58,259 nt of DNA from Ignavibacteria bacterium (GTDB lineage Bacteria; Bacteroidota; Ignavibacteria; Tepidaquicellales; Tepidaquicellaceae): contig JAFGII010000057.1 in the NCBI GenBank assembly GCA_016929695.1, forward strand, positions 1 through 58,259. Direction: 5' to 3'. The position numbers were made by a program, and so were the translations under genes. Shown piece by piece: positions 8,936 to 17,140 of the stretch. Under the pieces are notes generated by a model that was not told the DNA's origin, made no database searches, and was given only the letters and a program-made list of their open reading frames with translations. Positions within the stretch are counted from its first letter, which is position 1, and the number at the start of each line of letters is the position of its first letter.

Positions 8936-10768
8936 TTATTCAATTTTAATAGCTTCAAAATTACAAACATCATAGCATACGCCGCATTTTCCGCATTTCA
9001 TAGGGTCAATATAATGAACTTTCTTTTTTTCACCGATAATTGCTCCATCGGGACAATGCTTACTGCAAACGCCGCATCCATGACCTATTTCAAGACATAT
9101 TTTCTCATCTATTGTGAATGTCAGCAATTGCCGGCAGATTTTCGCCGGACACTTCTTATCCCGCACGTGGGCTATATATTCATCCCGGAAATATTTCAAT
9201 GAAGTTAATACCGGATTGGGTGCAGAACCTCCGAGTGCACATAATGAAGATTCAACTACCATTTGAGATAAATCTTCAAGTATATCAAGGTCTTCTTCTT
9301 TACCTTCTCCGGAAGTAATTCTATCCAGTATATCGTACATTCTCTTAGTACCTTCCCGACAGGGAATACATTTTCCGCAGGATTCTTCCTGTGTGAATTT
9401 CAAAAAGTACTTAGCCATATCAACCATACAGTTCTCTTCATCCATAATAACCATACCACCTGAACCCATCATAGAGCCGACTTTTGTCAATTCTTCGTAA
9501 TCAACCGGAAGGTCGATTAGACTTTCAGGAATGAAACCGCCTGAAGGACCACCCGTCTGAACTGCTTTAAATTTTTTTCCGTCTTTGATACCGCCGCCAA
9601 TATTATAAACGATATCTCTTAATGTAATACCCATAGGTACTTCTACAAGACCTGTATTGTTTACTTTACCTGCTATCGAAAATACTTTAGTTCCTTTGCT
9701 TCCTCCCCAGGGGTCGTGAGTAACATCTCCTGTCCCTATACTCGAAAACCATTCTGAACCTCTCAATATAATTTGCGGAACATTTACCCAGGTTTCAACA
9801 TTATTAAGGCAGGTCGGACAGTCAAATAAGCCTTTTTCTACCGTGTGTACATATTTCGCTCTCGGTTCACCCGCACGGCCTTCAACAGAAGCCATTAAAG
9901 CGGTGGATTCACCACAGACAAATGCTCCGGCACCTCTTCTAACTTTTATGTCAAAAGAGAATTTTGAATCAAAAATATTATCGCCGAGCAATCCATATTC
10001 CTTTGCCTGCTCAATTGCTATATTAAATCTTTTAATTGCCAGCGGATATTCCATTCTTACATAAATATATCCTTCTCTGACATTTTCTATCGCATATGCA
10101 CCAATTATCATTCCTTCAATAACAGAATGAGGGTCTCCTTCTATTATGCTTCTGTCCATAAATGCACCCGGGTCACCTTCATCCGCATTACAGATAACAT
10201 ATTTGCTATCGCCGCTAATTTTTTTACAGGTCTCCCATTTAATACCTGTAGGAAATCCTCCTCCCCCTCTCCCGCGTAGTCCGGATTTTTTTATTTCCTG
10301 AATAACTTCATCAGGAGTCATCGAGGTTAAAACTTTTGCAAGAGCTCTGTAACCGCCCCGCGCAATATAATCATCTATCTTTTCGGGGTCTATCATTCCT
10401 CTGTTTCGTAACGCTACCAGTGTCTGATCAGAGAAAAAAGGTATACTTGACATTTTTGGTATAGGTACTTCTTTTTCCGGAGGTGTGTACATCAGTTTTT
10501 TTACAGGCCGCCCTTTTAAAAAATGTTCTTCTACAAGTAAGGGGATATCTGATACTTTCAACTGTTGATAAAAAATACCATCAGGTTGAACTACCAAAAT
10601 AGGTCCTGCACCGCAAAAACCGTTGCAACCGGTTGTAATTACCTCTGCTTCTGCCTGAAGATTATGTTTCGCTATCTGCTTTTCAAGCGCATCCTTGATT
10701 TCAAAAGAATGGTTGGAAACACATCCTGTCCCGGCACATACCATTAACTGTAATCTGTATGATTTCAT
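8936..10768 (-). CDS. NuoF/HydB-like NAD(H)- and FMN-binding subunit
   Basis: Predicted NAD(H)-oxidoreducing flavoprotein and, in the HydABC family, the site of flavin-based bifurcation. An N-terminal thioredoxin-like [2Fe-2S] domain covers about residues 1-100. The NADH/FMN site follows, with GLRGRGGGGFPTG and GAGAFVCGESTAL. An SLBB region and the ESCGKCIPCREG [4Fe-4S] motif come next. Two further [4Fe-4S] motifs close the protein (CGVCSKHCP; CGKCGVCYDVC). Classical NuoF lacks the N-terminal and C-terminal additions, whereas HydB/HndC of bifurcating hydrogenases has both. At 610 residues it is full length. Confidence 0.93.
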   Translation of the reverse strand: MKSYRLQLMVCAGTGCVSNHSFEIKDALEKQIAKHNLQAEAEVITTGCNGFCGAGPILVVQPDGIFYQQLKVSDIPLLVEEHFLKGRPVKKLMYTPPEKEVPIPKMSSIPFFSDQTLVALRNRGMIDPEKIDDYIARGGYRALAKVLTSMTPDEVIQEIKKSGLRGRGGGGFPTGIKWETCKKISGDSKYVICNADEGDPGAFMDRSIIEGDPHSVIEGMIIGAYAIENVREGYIYVRMEYPLAIKRFNIAIEQAKEYGLLGDNIFDSKFSFDIKVRRGAGAFVCGESTALMASVEGRAGEPRAKYVHTVEKGLFDCPTCLNNVETWVNVPQIILRGSEWFSSIGTGDVTHDPWGGSKGTKVFSIAGKVNNTGLVEVPMGITLRDIVYNIGGGIKDGKKFKAVQTGGPSGGFIPESLIDLPVDYEELTKVGSMMGSGGMVIMDEENCMVDMAKYFLKFTQEESCGKCIPCREGTKRMYDILDRITSGEGKEEDLDILEDLSQMVVESSLCALGGSAPNPVLTSLKYFRDEYIAHVRDKKCPAKICRQLLTFTIDEKICLEIGHGCGVCSKHCPDGAIIGEKKKVHYIDPMKCGKCGVCYDVCNFEAIKIE

Positions 10769-10793
10769 TATAAGTTACTTTAATTATAAATTA

Positions 10794-11177
10794 TTATTGT
10801 ATTTTTTCACTTCCAATTGAAAGAGCATATTCACTTACGAACATACCTTTCATTACGTGGTCTTCAAAAATCTTTCTCACTTTCTCTTCTGTGAGGTCAA
10901 CATATTTAACAGGAGCCTGACCGAGTACTTCAACTGTAGCCATTGGTTCCCTGCTGCATAATCCTGCACATCCGGAAGTTGTTAAGATTACGTCCTGTAC
11001 TTTTTTTTCTTCAATCTCCTTTACAAATGCATTCATAATATCCCTCGCACCTGCCGCGATACCGCAAGTTCCCATATGCACGGTAACTTTAACTCTTCCA
11101 CCGCCTTCTCTCACGGTCATCGTTCTTTTAAACTCCTCACTGATTTTTTCCAGATCTTCAATTTTTAATTTTCCCAT
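10794..11177 (-). CDS. (2Fe-2S) ferredoxin-domain protein, HndB-like
   Basis: Small thioredoxin-fold [2Fe-2S] protein of the type found between NuoE- and NuoF-like genes in HndABCD and related hydrogenase operons. GTCGIAAGARD and SGCAGLC supply the visible cysteines. An AAGGA ribosome site lies just before the ATG. It probably relays electrons around the NuoE/NuoF pair. At 127 residues it is typical for the family. Confidence 0.88.
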   Translation of the reverse strand: MGKLKIEDLEKISEEFKRTMTVREGGGRVKVTVHMGTCGIAAGARDIMNAFVKEIEEKKVQDVILTTSGCAGLCSREPMATVEVLGQAPVKYVDLTEEKVRKIFEDHVMKGMFVSEYALSIGSEKIQ

Positions 11178-11188
11178 TTTTTTTTCCT

Positions 11189-11656
11189 TTATTTGTCTTT
11201 GTATTTTTTAATTAATTTTTGTACTCCTTGAACACCTACCGGTCCATATAAATCATCTTCTATAATTACGACAGGTGCCAGTCCGCATGTTCCGACGCAA
11301 CCAGAAATATCAAGGCTGAACTGCATATCTTCTGTTGTGCCTCCGCATTTGATTTTAAGTTCACGTTCCAAAGCACTTAATACTTTAGGTGCCCCCAATG
11401 CGTGGCAGGGAGTTCCCATACATACGCATATTTTGTGTTTGCCTTTAGGTGTAAGACTAAACTTTTTATAAAACGTGGCAATGTTGTAAATTTGTGCAAC
11501 GGGAACATTTGACTCTTCAGATATTATTTTTATAAGTTCTTTTGGCAAATAATTGAACTCATTCTGGACATCATGCATCATTTCAATTACGTTCTCGGGC
11601 TTATTTTCCCACCTCGAGACTATTTTTTTCGTTTTTGTAATCGCTTCTGCTGTCAT
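11189..11656 (-). CDS. NuoE/HydC-like [2Fe-2S] subunit
   Basis: Small subunit of the NADH-oxidising module, partner of the NuoF-like protein. The [2Fe-2S] ligands sit in CMGTPC and in SGCVGTCGLAP, the usual NuoE pattern. The N-terminal helical region with LPKELIKIISEES is also typical. Length (155 residues) is normal. Its start lies 56 bases inside the preceding ATPase gene, an unusually long overlap for this operon. The family N-terminus supports this ATG, since a later start would remove conserved helix residues. Confidence 0.92.
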   Translation of the reverse strand: MTAEAITKTKKIVSRWENKPENVIEMMHDVQNEFNYLPKELIKIISEESNVPVAQIYNIATFYKKFSLTPKGKHKICVCMGTPCHALGAPKVLSALERELKIKCGGTTEDMQFSLDISGCVGTCGLAPVVIIEDDLYGPVGVQGVQKLIKKYKDK

Positions 11657-12206
11657 ATTCTTTTTTAGATTTAAAATTATTATAATTATTAATTAAATAT
11701 TTCTTCATAAAAGGTATCAAGATACCATTTGATATTCCCAGGTTTTTCGATATTTCCTTTAATTCGTCACTTTCAAATTCGAATTCCCGGTTGTCTTTCT
11801 TATGAAAGTACTTTAAATTTATCTTTGATTCATTTGCAAATATTGCTAAAACAGTATCAATCATATTTCCAAGCGGTTGTCTGTCAATATGAGATAATTT
11901 AAACTTAATATTTACCTCCGTTCCTTCACCTTCCTTTGAAGTTATCCCCAGTCCGCCACCTGTCATTTCTGCCGCAAGTTTTATAAGTGGAATTCCCAAT
12001 CCGACCTTTCTTGTAGTCCTTGTTGTTACAAACGGGTCTGTTATTTTTTTTATTGTTTCTTCAGTCATACCTTTTCCGTCATCCTTTATTTTAATGTTCA
12101 GCAAGTCATCTTTTGTACTTTCAATTATTTCAATAAAAATATTTTCGGCACCTGCATTAATACCATTTTCTGCAATGTCAAGTATATGCAATGATATATC
12201 ATCCAT
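11601..12206 (-). CDS. GHKL-type ATP-binding protein of hydrogenase operon
   Basis: A stand-alone histidine-kinase-like ATPase domain. The N-box (DIAENGINAGA), G1 (DDGKGM) and G2 (KVGLGIPLIK, TGGGLGI) motifs are present, but no phospho-acceptor His domain. The start at 12206 is chosen because AGGAGA lies about 8 bases upstream and the ATG overlaps the previous stop by 8 bases; an in-frame upstream start at 12248 would bury it in that gene. Similar genes sit next to NuoE-like subunits in clostridial HydABC clusters, where their function is not settled. It may regulate the complex or transcription. Confidence 0.8.
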   Translation of the reverse strand: MDDISLHILDIAENGINAGAENIFIEIIESTKDDLLNIKIKDDGKGMTEETIKKITDPFVTTRTTRKVGLGIPLIKLAAEMTGGGLGITSKEGEGTEVNIKFKLSHIDRQPLGNMIDTVLAIFANESKINLKYFHKKDNREFEFESDELKEISKNLGISNGILIPFMKKYLINNYNNFKSKKEYDSRSDYKNEKNSLEVGK

Positions 12207-12921
12207 ACAAATATCTCCTGAATTCTTCAAACGAGTTGTCTTTTCCACAAATTTCCATATATGTGCTTCCTATCATATTTAATGAATGTGAATCCGAACC
12301 TTTCACAAATTTATATCTGGAAAAATATTCCTTATAATATTCTTTTGCGCTTTCAATATTCATATTAGGTGAAATCTCTAATGCATCGAAACTGCAGTTA
12401 TCCGGAATAAATCCAAACTGACTAATTATTGAAAAACTCGGTCTGTCTATATGTGCGGCAATTGCGAGTCCGTTATTTGAATGTATAAGTTCAAGTATTT
12501 CATCCAGACTTAAATCAACAGCACTTAAAAGGGATTTATCATAAAATCCTTCTACTTCGTCATCTTCATTCGCCAGAATCTGCTCGGCTTTTTCCTTTTC
12601 GTAATATACATCGGGCAGATTATTATTTATAACATCCTGCACACTGTATGCATCTTCCGGATTCTCAAATAAAGCAAGCGTATGAATTTCCTCACTCGTG
12701 GTAATTTCCATACCCGGGTAAACTCTTAAATCATCGAACATTTTTGCCGCTCTCATCGCTGCTTCCGTATTTGCCATTGTGTTATGGTCTGTTATAAAAA
12801 TTAAATTTAGTCCTTTCTCATATGCTTTTTCAACCACCCTTTTAGGTGATTGGGTAATTTCAGCACAGGGGGATAAACATGTATGTAAATGAACATCAAC
12901 TTTTATTAATTTTCCAGTCAT
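12199..12921 (-). CDS. PHP-domain metal-dependent phosphoesterase
   Basis: Predicted phosphoesterase of the PHP (polymerase and histidinol phosphatase) family. HLHTCLSP, TDHNT, an E in the PGMEITT segment, AAHIDRP and GSDSHS give the expected metal-ligand series. The start at 12921 gives a 4-base ATGA overlap with the preceding DRTGG gene; an alternative at 12933 would add four residues. Its substrate is unknown. PHP genes in this exact position recur in HydABC operons, so it may act on a nucleotide or phosphoprotein tied to hydrogenase regulation, but that is inference. Confidence 0.83.
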   Translation of the reverse strand: MTGKLIKVDVHLHTCLSPCAEITQSPKRVVEKAYEKGLNLIFITDHNTMANTEAAMRAAKMFDDLRVYPGMEITTSEEIHTLALFENPEDAYSVQDVINNNLPDVYYEKEKAEQILANEDDEVEGFYDKSLLSAVDLSLDEILELIHSNNGLAIAAHIDRPSFSIISQFGFIPDNCSFDALEISPNMNIESAKEYYKEYFSRYKFVKGSDSHSLNMIGSTYMEICGKDNSFEEFRRYLYG

Positions 12922-13253
12922 CTGATTCCGCAATCGTAAATCTTTCCGCTTATTTGAAATGATGTCAAAGGTGTTGTCAGTATCGTAATTTTTTCTTCAA
13001 TCGCTTTATCCAGTGTTTCTTTGCTTATTTCCCTGTCCATTACCACGATTACGGCGGCAATTTCCTTCAATGAGGCAACTGCCGTTATGTTTAAATGTGT
13101 TTGCAAAGTTATCCATATATTGTCCTTTTTTGTATTTGCCATAACATCACTCAGTAAATCGCTTGTATATCCTCCTGTAATATTCGTTTCAGGATTGAAC
13201 ACCTTCGTTACCACTTTCAAATCTCCGGTATTTATAAGTTCGTTTATATTCAC
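12918..13253 (-). CDS. DRTGG-domain protein (second copy)
   Basis: A 111-residue protein resembling the DRTGG domain seen in regulators and in clostridial hydrogenase operons. The visible pattern is GGYTSDLLSDVM near the N-terminus, then alternating beta and alpha segments with a VASLKEIAAVIVV core. There are no catalytic motifs and no membrane segment. It is paralogous to the 118-residue protein at 15015. It is presumed to bind a nucleotide or a partner domain and probably regulates, rather than catalyses. Confidence 0.72.
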   Translation of the reverse strand: MNINELINTGDLKVVTKVFNPETNITGGYTSDLLSDVMANTKKDNIWITLQTHLNITAVASLKEIAAVIVVMDREISKETLDKAIEEKITILTTPLTSFQISGKIYDCGIR

Positions 13254-13264
13254 TTTTATAGAAT

Positions 13265-14581
13265 TTATTGCACTTTAAAATCTTCAGTGTCAATATTGTT
13301 AAGTTCCTTTTTGAGTTTTTTATTTTCCAGAATTATACAGTCAAATAATTTTTTTTCTCCGGCTGCACAGTCTTCCGCAAATGCTTCGCAATCAGGTGAG
13401 CCGCAGGCGCCGCAGTTTATTTTCGGCAGTTTTGCGTATATTCTTTTTTTCTCCGCAAGCCTGCTCAATGCGTTCTTAATGTCAAAATCTGTTCCGTTTC
13501 CGGTTACATTATCGAACATTCTTTCGTTGTACATCTGATAATCGCTGTAAATGTCTTTTTTTCCTACGGGTATTTTTGTCTCGCTGAATGAATCAATAAG
13601 ATTTTTTAAATTTGTTCCTGCTAAATAAGCATTTTCAACAACCATAGGTCCGCCGAGACAACCTTCGGGACAGGAACGCATTTCTACAAATTCCACATTG
13701 TGAAGTTTTCCTTTATCAATTTCGTCGAGAATATAAAGTACGTTATTAATTCCCGATACGGAAATAAAATTATCATTTCCCATCATAAAACCCAGTCCGC
13801 CTATGCGGTCGAAATTCAATCCGAATCCGCTTATCTCAAAATACTCTGTTTGTGAACTTCTGTCATTTCTGATTTTAAACATAGCACCAAAAAGCGTATT
13901 ATATATTTCGGAAATAGGTATTGCTCCGTCTATATCGGAATAATATTTATCGGTTTTCTGCGTAATTAATATCATTTTGGACGGACAGGGAGTTATGTAT
14001 ATCACACCTACCTCTTCGGGCTTTAAGTTCATTCTCTTTGTAACTTCCTTTCTGGCATCTTTTGCAGCTAACTCGATTGGCGGAATTACAGGAATCAGTC
14101 TGCCCAATAATTCCGGGTATTTAACCTGTATAATTTTTACACAGGTTGGGCAAAATGTTGCTATAAGAGGTTTAATTCCTTTATATTCTTTTATATATTT
14201 TGAAATTGCTTTTGTGACCGATATGCAAGCCTTGGAAACATCATAAGATTCATCAAAACCAATTTTTTCCAAAGAGCTTAATATGTCTTTGGGTTTTATG
14301 TCTCTGTCAAACTGAGAATATAATGCCAGTGCGGGAATTACCACAGTATATTTAAAATCCGAAAAATCTTTAAATGTGTTTGTCAATGGAATTATTGCAT
14401 TTGCTTTACATACCTTGACGCACTCTCCGCAATCAATACATTTGTTTTCTATTATTCTTGCCTTACCGTTTCTTATCCTTATAGCGCCGACAGGGCATAC
14501 TTTCATACATGCCATATCGCCTATGCATCTTTCCGGTTGAATAACTATAGAATGATAATATGTATTCAAATCATTCTGCAT
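13265..14581 (-). CDS. Divergent FeFe-hydrogenase-like protein, probably sensory
   Basis: Two ferredoxin motifs open the protein. The first has Asp at one ligand position (C19, D22, C25, C29) and the second is complete (C48, C51, C54, C58). The Fe_hyd_lg_C-type core follows with four candidate H-cluster cysteines: C144 (TFCPT), C199 (PCPSK) and C314/C318 (SCPEGC). The catalytic proton-relay Cys is replaced by F143, and the Met two before the third Cys ligand by R312. A final CxxCGxxxC motif (C390, C393, C398, C405) matches the small Fe-S domain PF04060. This points to a redox or H2 sensor rather than a fast enzyme. It starts on a TAATG overlap. Confidence 0.82.
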   Translation of the reverse strand: MQNDLNTYYHSIVIQPERCIGDMACMKVCPVGAIRIRNGKARIIENKCIDCGECVKVCKANAIIPLTNTFKDFSDFKYTVVIPALALYSQFDRDIKPKDILSSLEKIGFDESYDVSKACISVTKAISKYIKEYKGIKPLIATFCPTCVKIIQVKYPELLGRLIPVIPPIELAAKDARKEVTKRMNLKPEEVGVIYITPCPSKMILITQKTDKYYSDIDGAIPISEIYNTLFGAMFKIRNDRSSQTEYFEISGFGLNFDRIGGLGFMMGNDNFISVSGINNVLYILDEIDKGKLHNVEFVEMRSCPEGCLGGPMVVENAYLAGTNLKNLIDSFSETKIPVGKKDIYSDYQMYNERMFDNVTGNGTDFDIKNALSRLAEKKRIYAKLPKINCGACGSPDCEAFAEDCAAGEKKLFDCIILENKKLKKELNNIDTEDFKVQ

Positions 14582-15018
14582 TAATTGAGATATATTTTTA
14601 TGATTAATTTTGTACCTTTCGAAACTATGGATTCTAACTTAAATTCATCTGAATTCTTTTTAATGTTTGGTAGTCCCAGTCCTGCTCCAAAGCCCATTTC
14701 TCTTATTTCCGCGGTTGCCGTCGAATATCCTTCCATCATTGCAAGTTCAATATCTTCTATTCCCGGTCCCTCATCATTTATTATTATACATACTGCTTTA
14801 TCCGTTATTTGAAAATCGAGTTCGCCTCTGAATGCATACATAACTACATTCATTTCCGCCTCGTAACAACAAATTGATACTCTGTAAACAACATCGGGTT
14901 TAACACCGATTTCCTTCAGTATTTTTTTTATCTGTACCGAAACATTACCGGCATTAGCAAAATCCCTGCCTGTAATATAAAATTTCTGCCTGTATAATGT
15001 TTCGATTTCCATTCTCAT
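14581..15018 (-). CDS. RsbW-like anti-sigma/serine-kinase-type ATPase
   Basis: A single GHKL ATPase domain of 145 residues. NVVMYAF (N-box region), NDEGPGIED (G1) and GFGAGLGL (G2) are visible. It resembles RsbW-type anti-sigma regulatory kinases. It overlaps the upstream DRTGG gene by 4 bases and the downstream FeFe-like gene by 1 base, so the three are likely translationally coupled. A target sigma or anti-anti-sigma factor is not encoded in the window. Confidence 0.82.
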   Translation of the reverse strand: MRMEIETLYRQKFYITGRDFANAGNVSVQIKKILKEIGVKPDVVYRVSICCYEAEMNVVMYAFRGELDFQITDKAVCIIINDEGPGIEDIELAMMEGYSTATAEIREMGFGAGLGLPNIKKNSDEFKLESIVSKGTKLIIKIYLN

Positions 15019-15371
15019 TTTTCAGACTTTTTTGAACATTTCAAACCTAAATTAAATAATATTCCGCATACTTCGTACATATTCATATCGGTTGATAATA
15101 ACGGCAGTTTGATTGAATACGCTTTATCAATTACATCCTGTGCAGGCTCTTTTCCGTTTATAAAAATTATTCCTTTTAAGTCCATAATTTCGGCAACCTG
15201 TACTACCTGCTGATTTATTAAACCTGTAATAAGTAATGCTCCCGTCTCACAGGATTTTAATACATCACTCATCATATCTGCGGCATAAGCAGACTTCATT
15301 TCTCTGTCAAGTAAATCACCGTTTGTCAGACTTTTACATTTAATTTTACTATAAATATCTTTCAGATTCAT
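15015..15371 (-). CDS. DRTGG-domain protein (first copy)
   Basis: A 118-residue protein of the DRTGG-like type, paralogous to the gene at 12918. The shared pattern is a small N-terminal helix, AADMMSDVL, then a beta-alpha core with VAEIMDLKGIIFING. Its ATG follows immediately on the TAA of the HdrA N-terminal-half gene (TAAATG), which suggests tight translational coupling. It has no enzyme motif. Function is presumed regulatory from its company. Confidence 0.75.
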   Translation of the reverse strand: MNLKDIYSKIKCKSLTNGDLLDREMKSAYAADMMSDVLKSCETGALLITGLINQQVVQVAEIMDLKGIIFINGKEPAQDVIDKAYSIKLPLLSTDMNMYEVCGILFNLGLKCSKKSEK

Positions 15372-16229
15372 TTATTTTTTTTCATTAATTAAAATATCAT
15401 TCTCAAGAATAATTTGCCGTCTTGTAGGAAATCTAGACGCCGGACAATGACTCCAGCATTGACCGCATCCCGTACATTTTTCCGTATCAACGTAACGTGC
15501 TTTTTTCTTGATTTTAACTTTGAAATTTCCTAAGAAACCCGACACGGAAACAACTTCCGCCCACGAAAATAATTTAATGTTTTCACGGTGACCAGCAGAT
15601 ACCATCTTAGGAGTTAAAATACAGGCGGAACAGTCAAGTGTCGGAAATGTCTTGTCGAATAACGCCATTTTTCCTCCGATTGAAGGTTCTTTTTCAACCA
15701 GAAAGACGTTGTTTCCGGAATCTGCAATTTCAAGCGCCGCCTGAATTCCCGCAATACCTGCTCCTATTATAAGTGTGTCTTTATTGATTTTTACTCTATC
15801 TACTTCAAGAGGAGACTGAAGAGCAACTCTTGATACTGCGGCACTGGCGTGAGATTTTGCCTTGAGGGTTGCTTCATCTTTATTATCGTGCACCCAGGAA
15901 CAATGTTCGCGGATGTTTGCCATCTGGAACAAAAACTTGTTTAGACCTGCTTTTTCACAGGCATTCCTGAATGTAAGTTCGTGCATTAAAGGTGAACATG
16001 CCGCCACCACCACCCTGTTCAGTTTGTTCGTCTTGATTGCATTTTTTATTAAATCCTGCCCGGGGTCGGAGCACATAAATTTGTAATCCTGAGAGACTAC
16101 AACATTTGGTAATTTTGATACGTGATCTCTTACATCGGCTACATTAACCGTTGAAGATATATTCACTCCGCAATGACAGATAAAAAATCCAATTCTTACA
16201 TCGTCTTTTTTTGATTCTTCCTTATTCAT
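15372..16229 (-). CDS. hdrA: HdrA N-terminal half (FAD loop plus first inserted cluster)
   Basis: Only the first half of heterodisulfide-reductase subunit A. Present are the N-terminal domain with ICHCG (C18, C20), the thioredoxin-reductase-like FAD loop GAGIAG at 156-161, DCSACILTPKM (C200, C203) and one [4Fe-4S] motif (C242, C245, C248, C252). It stops 33 residues later at 285, whereas whole HdrA is around 650. The missing part is encoded in the NuoG-like fusion at 7152-8918. There is no HdrA-like sequence directly downstream that would suggest a simple frameshift. It follows HdrC and HdrB in the canonical neighbourhood, so it is likely functional as a split subunit. Confidence 0.9.
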   Translation of the reverse strand: MNKEESKKDDVRIGFFICHCGVNISSTVNVADVRDHVSKLPNVVVSQDYKFMCSDPGQDLIKNAIKTNKLNRVVVAACSPLMHELTFRNACEKAGLNKFLFQMANIREHCSWVHDNKDEATLKAKSHASAAVSRVALQSPLEVDRVKINKDTLIIGAGIAGIQAALEIADSGNNVFLVEKEPSIGGKMALFDKTFPTLDCSACILTPKMVSAGHRENIKLFSWAEVVSVSGFLGNFKVKIKKKARYVDTEKCTGCGQCWSHCPASRFPTRRQIILENDILINEKK

Positions 16230-16256
16230 AAGATATAATTAATAATTTATTATTTA

Positions 16257-17135
16257 CTAAATTGTTTGATGTAATAATTTTCCGTTTAGTTTTACCGTGT
16301 CCGTCAAATTTTTATCTATACCCAGTTCTTTATCATTAAAACCGAATGCAAGCCCTAATACCTGCGTGAAAAACAATACCGGTATATTGTAGTTTGTATT
16401 GTAAACCTTGTTTATTTTATCCTGATATGCTTCGACATTCATCTGGCAAAGCGGACAGGTCGTTACCATGCAGTTTGCTTTGTTTTCGATTGCACATTCG
16501 ATTATTTCTTTCGACAATTTCAGTGCAACTTCTTCATAAGTGGTCATCAGCATACCGCCGCAGCATTTCAGTTTTGCGGGAAAATAAACATTTTCCGCAC
16601 CGATAGCTTCGAAAAGCGTATCCATTGTTGTCGGTTCTTCCCTGTCGTCAAAACCCTTCTCAGGCCTTACGATTTGACAGCCGTAGTAGTTGGCAATTTT
16701 CAACCCTTCGAGAGAATATTTGGTTTTTTCTCTTATTTTATCTATTCCTATATCGTTTACAAGTACATCCAGAGGATGACGTACGTTCAGAGAGAGATTG
16801 TATTCCAAACCTGCTTCGTTCAGGCATTGATTAACTTTTTCCCGAAGTTCGGGAACCGCTTTTAAATACCTGTTGGTCTTCGCAAGATTTGTGAAACAGG
16901 CACTGCATGGAGCAACTATGTCCCTTTTATATTTTTCTGCAAGCGCCAGATTCCTTGCGGCTATTGACATACCAAGAATCTCTTTAACCGACATATATGC
17001 GGTTGCACCACAGCAGTTCCAGTCCTCCAGTTCTATAAGATTGGCACCTAAATGTTCAAACACTTTTATAACGGAATCACTATAACTGCTGTGAGCCGAT
17101 TCCAGACTGCATCCGGGATAATATGTATAATCCAT
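16257..17135 (-). CDS. hdrB: Heterodisulfide reductase subunit B-like
   Basis: Predicted catalytic subunit that in methanogens reduces the CoM-S-S-CoB disulfide at two noncubane [4Fe-4S] clusters. Two CCG domains are intact: C9 with WNCCGA and PCSAC, then GCQ with KCCGGM and CPLCQ. Length (292 residues) matches HdrB. This organism is not evidently a methanogen, so the disulfide or other acceptor is unknown. It lies 5 bases after hdrC and 27 bases before the HdrA half. Confidence 0.93.
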   Translation of the reverse strand: MDYTYYPGCSLESAHSSYSDSVIKVFEHLGANLIELEDWNCCGATAYMSVKEILGMSIAARNLALAEKYKRDIVAPCSACFTNLAKTNRYLKAVPELREKVNQCLNEAGLEYNLSLNVRHPLDVLVNDIGIDKIREKTKYSLEGLKIANYYGCQIVRPEKGFDDREEPTTMDTLFEAIGAENVYFPAKLKCCGGMLMTTYEEVALKLSKEIIECAIENKANCMVTTCPLCQMNVEAYQDKINKVYNTNYNIPVLFFTQVLGLAFGFNDKELGIDKNLTDTVKLNGKLLHQTI

Positions 17136-17140
17136 AATTT

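Noticed and set aside
13265-14581. Calling the FeFe-like protein the catalytic hydrogenase of the operon
   Set aside because: The proton-relay Cys is replaced by Phe, the first motif has an Asp ligand, and a complete NiFe hydrogenase with its own protease is in the operon.
15372-16229. HdrA N-terminal half as a frameshifted pseudogene
   Set aside because: The following sequence encodes an overlapping DRTGG protein, not HdrA, and the missing half is intact in another gene of the same operon.
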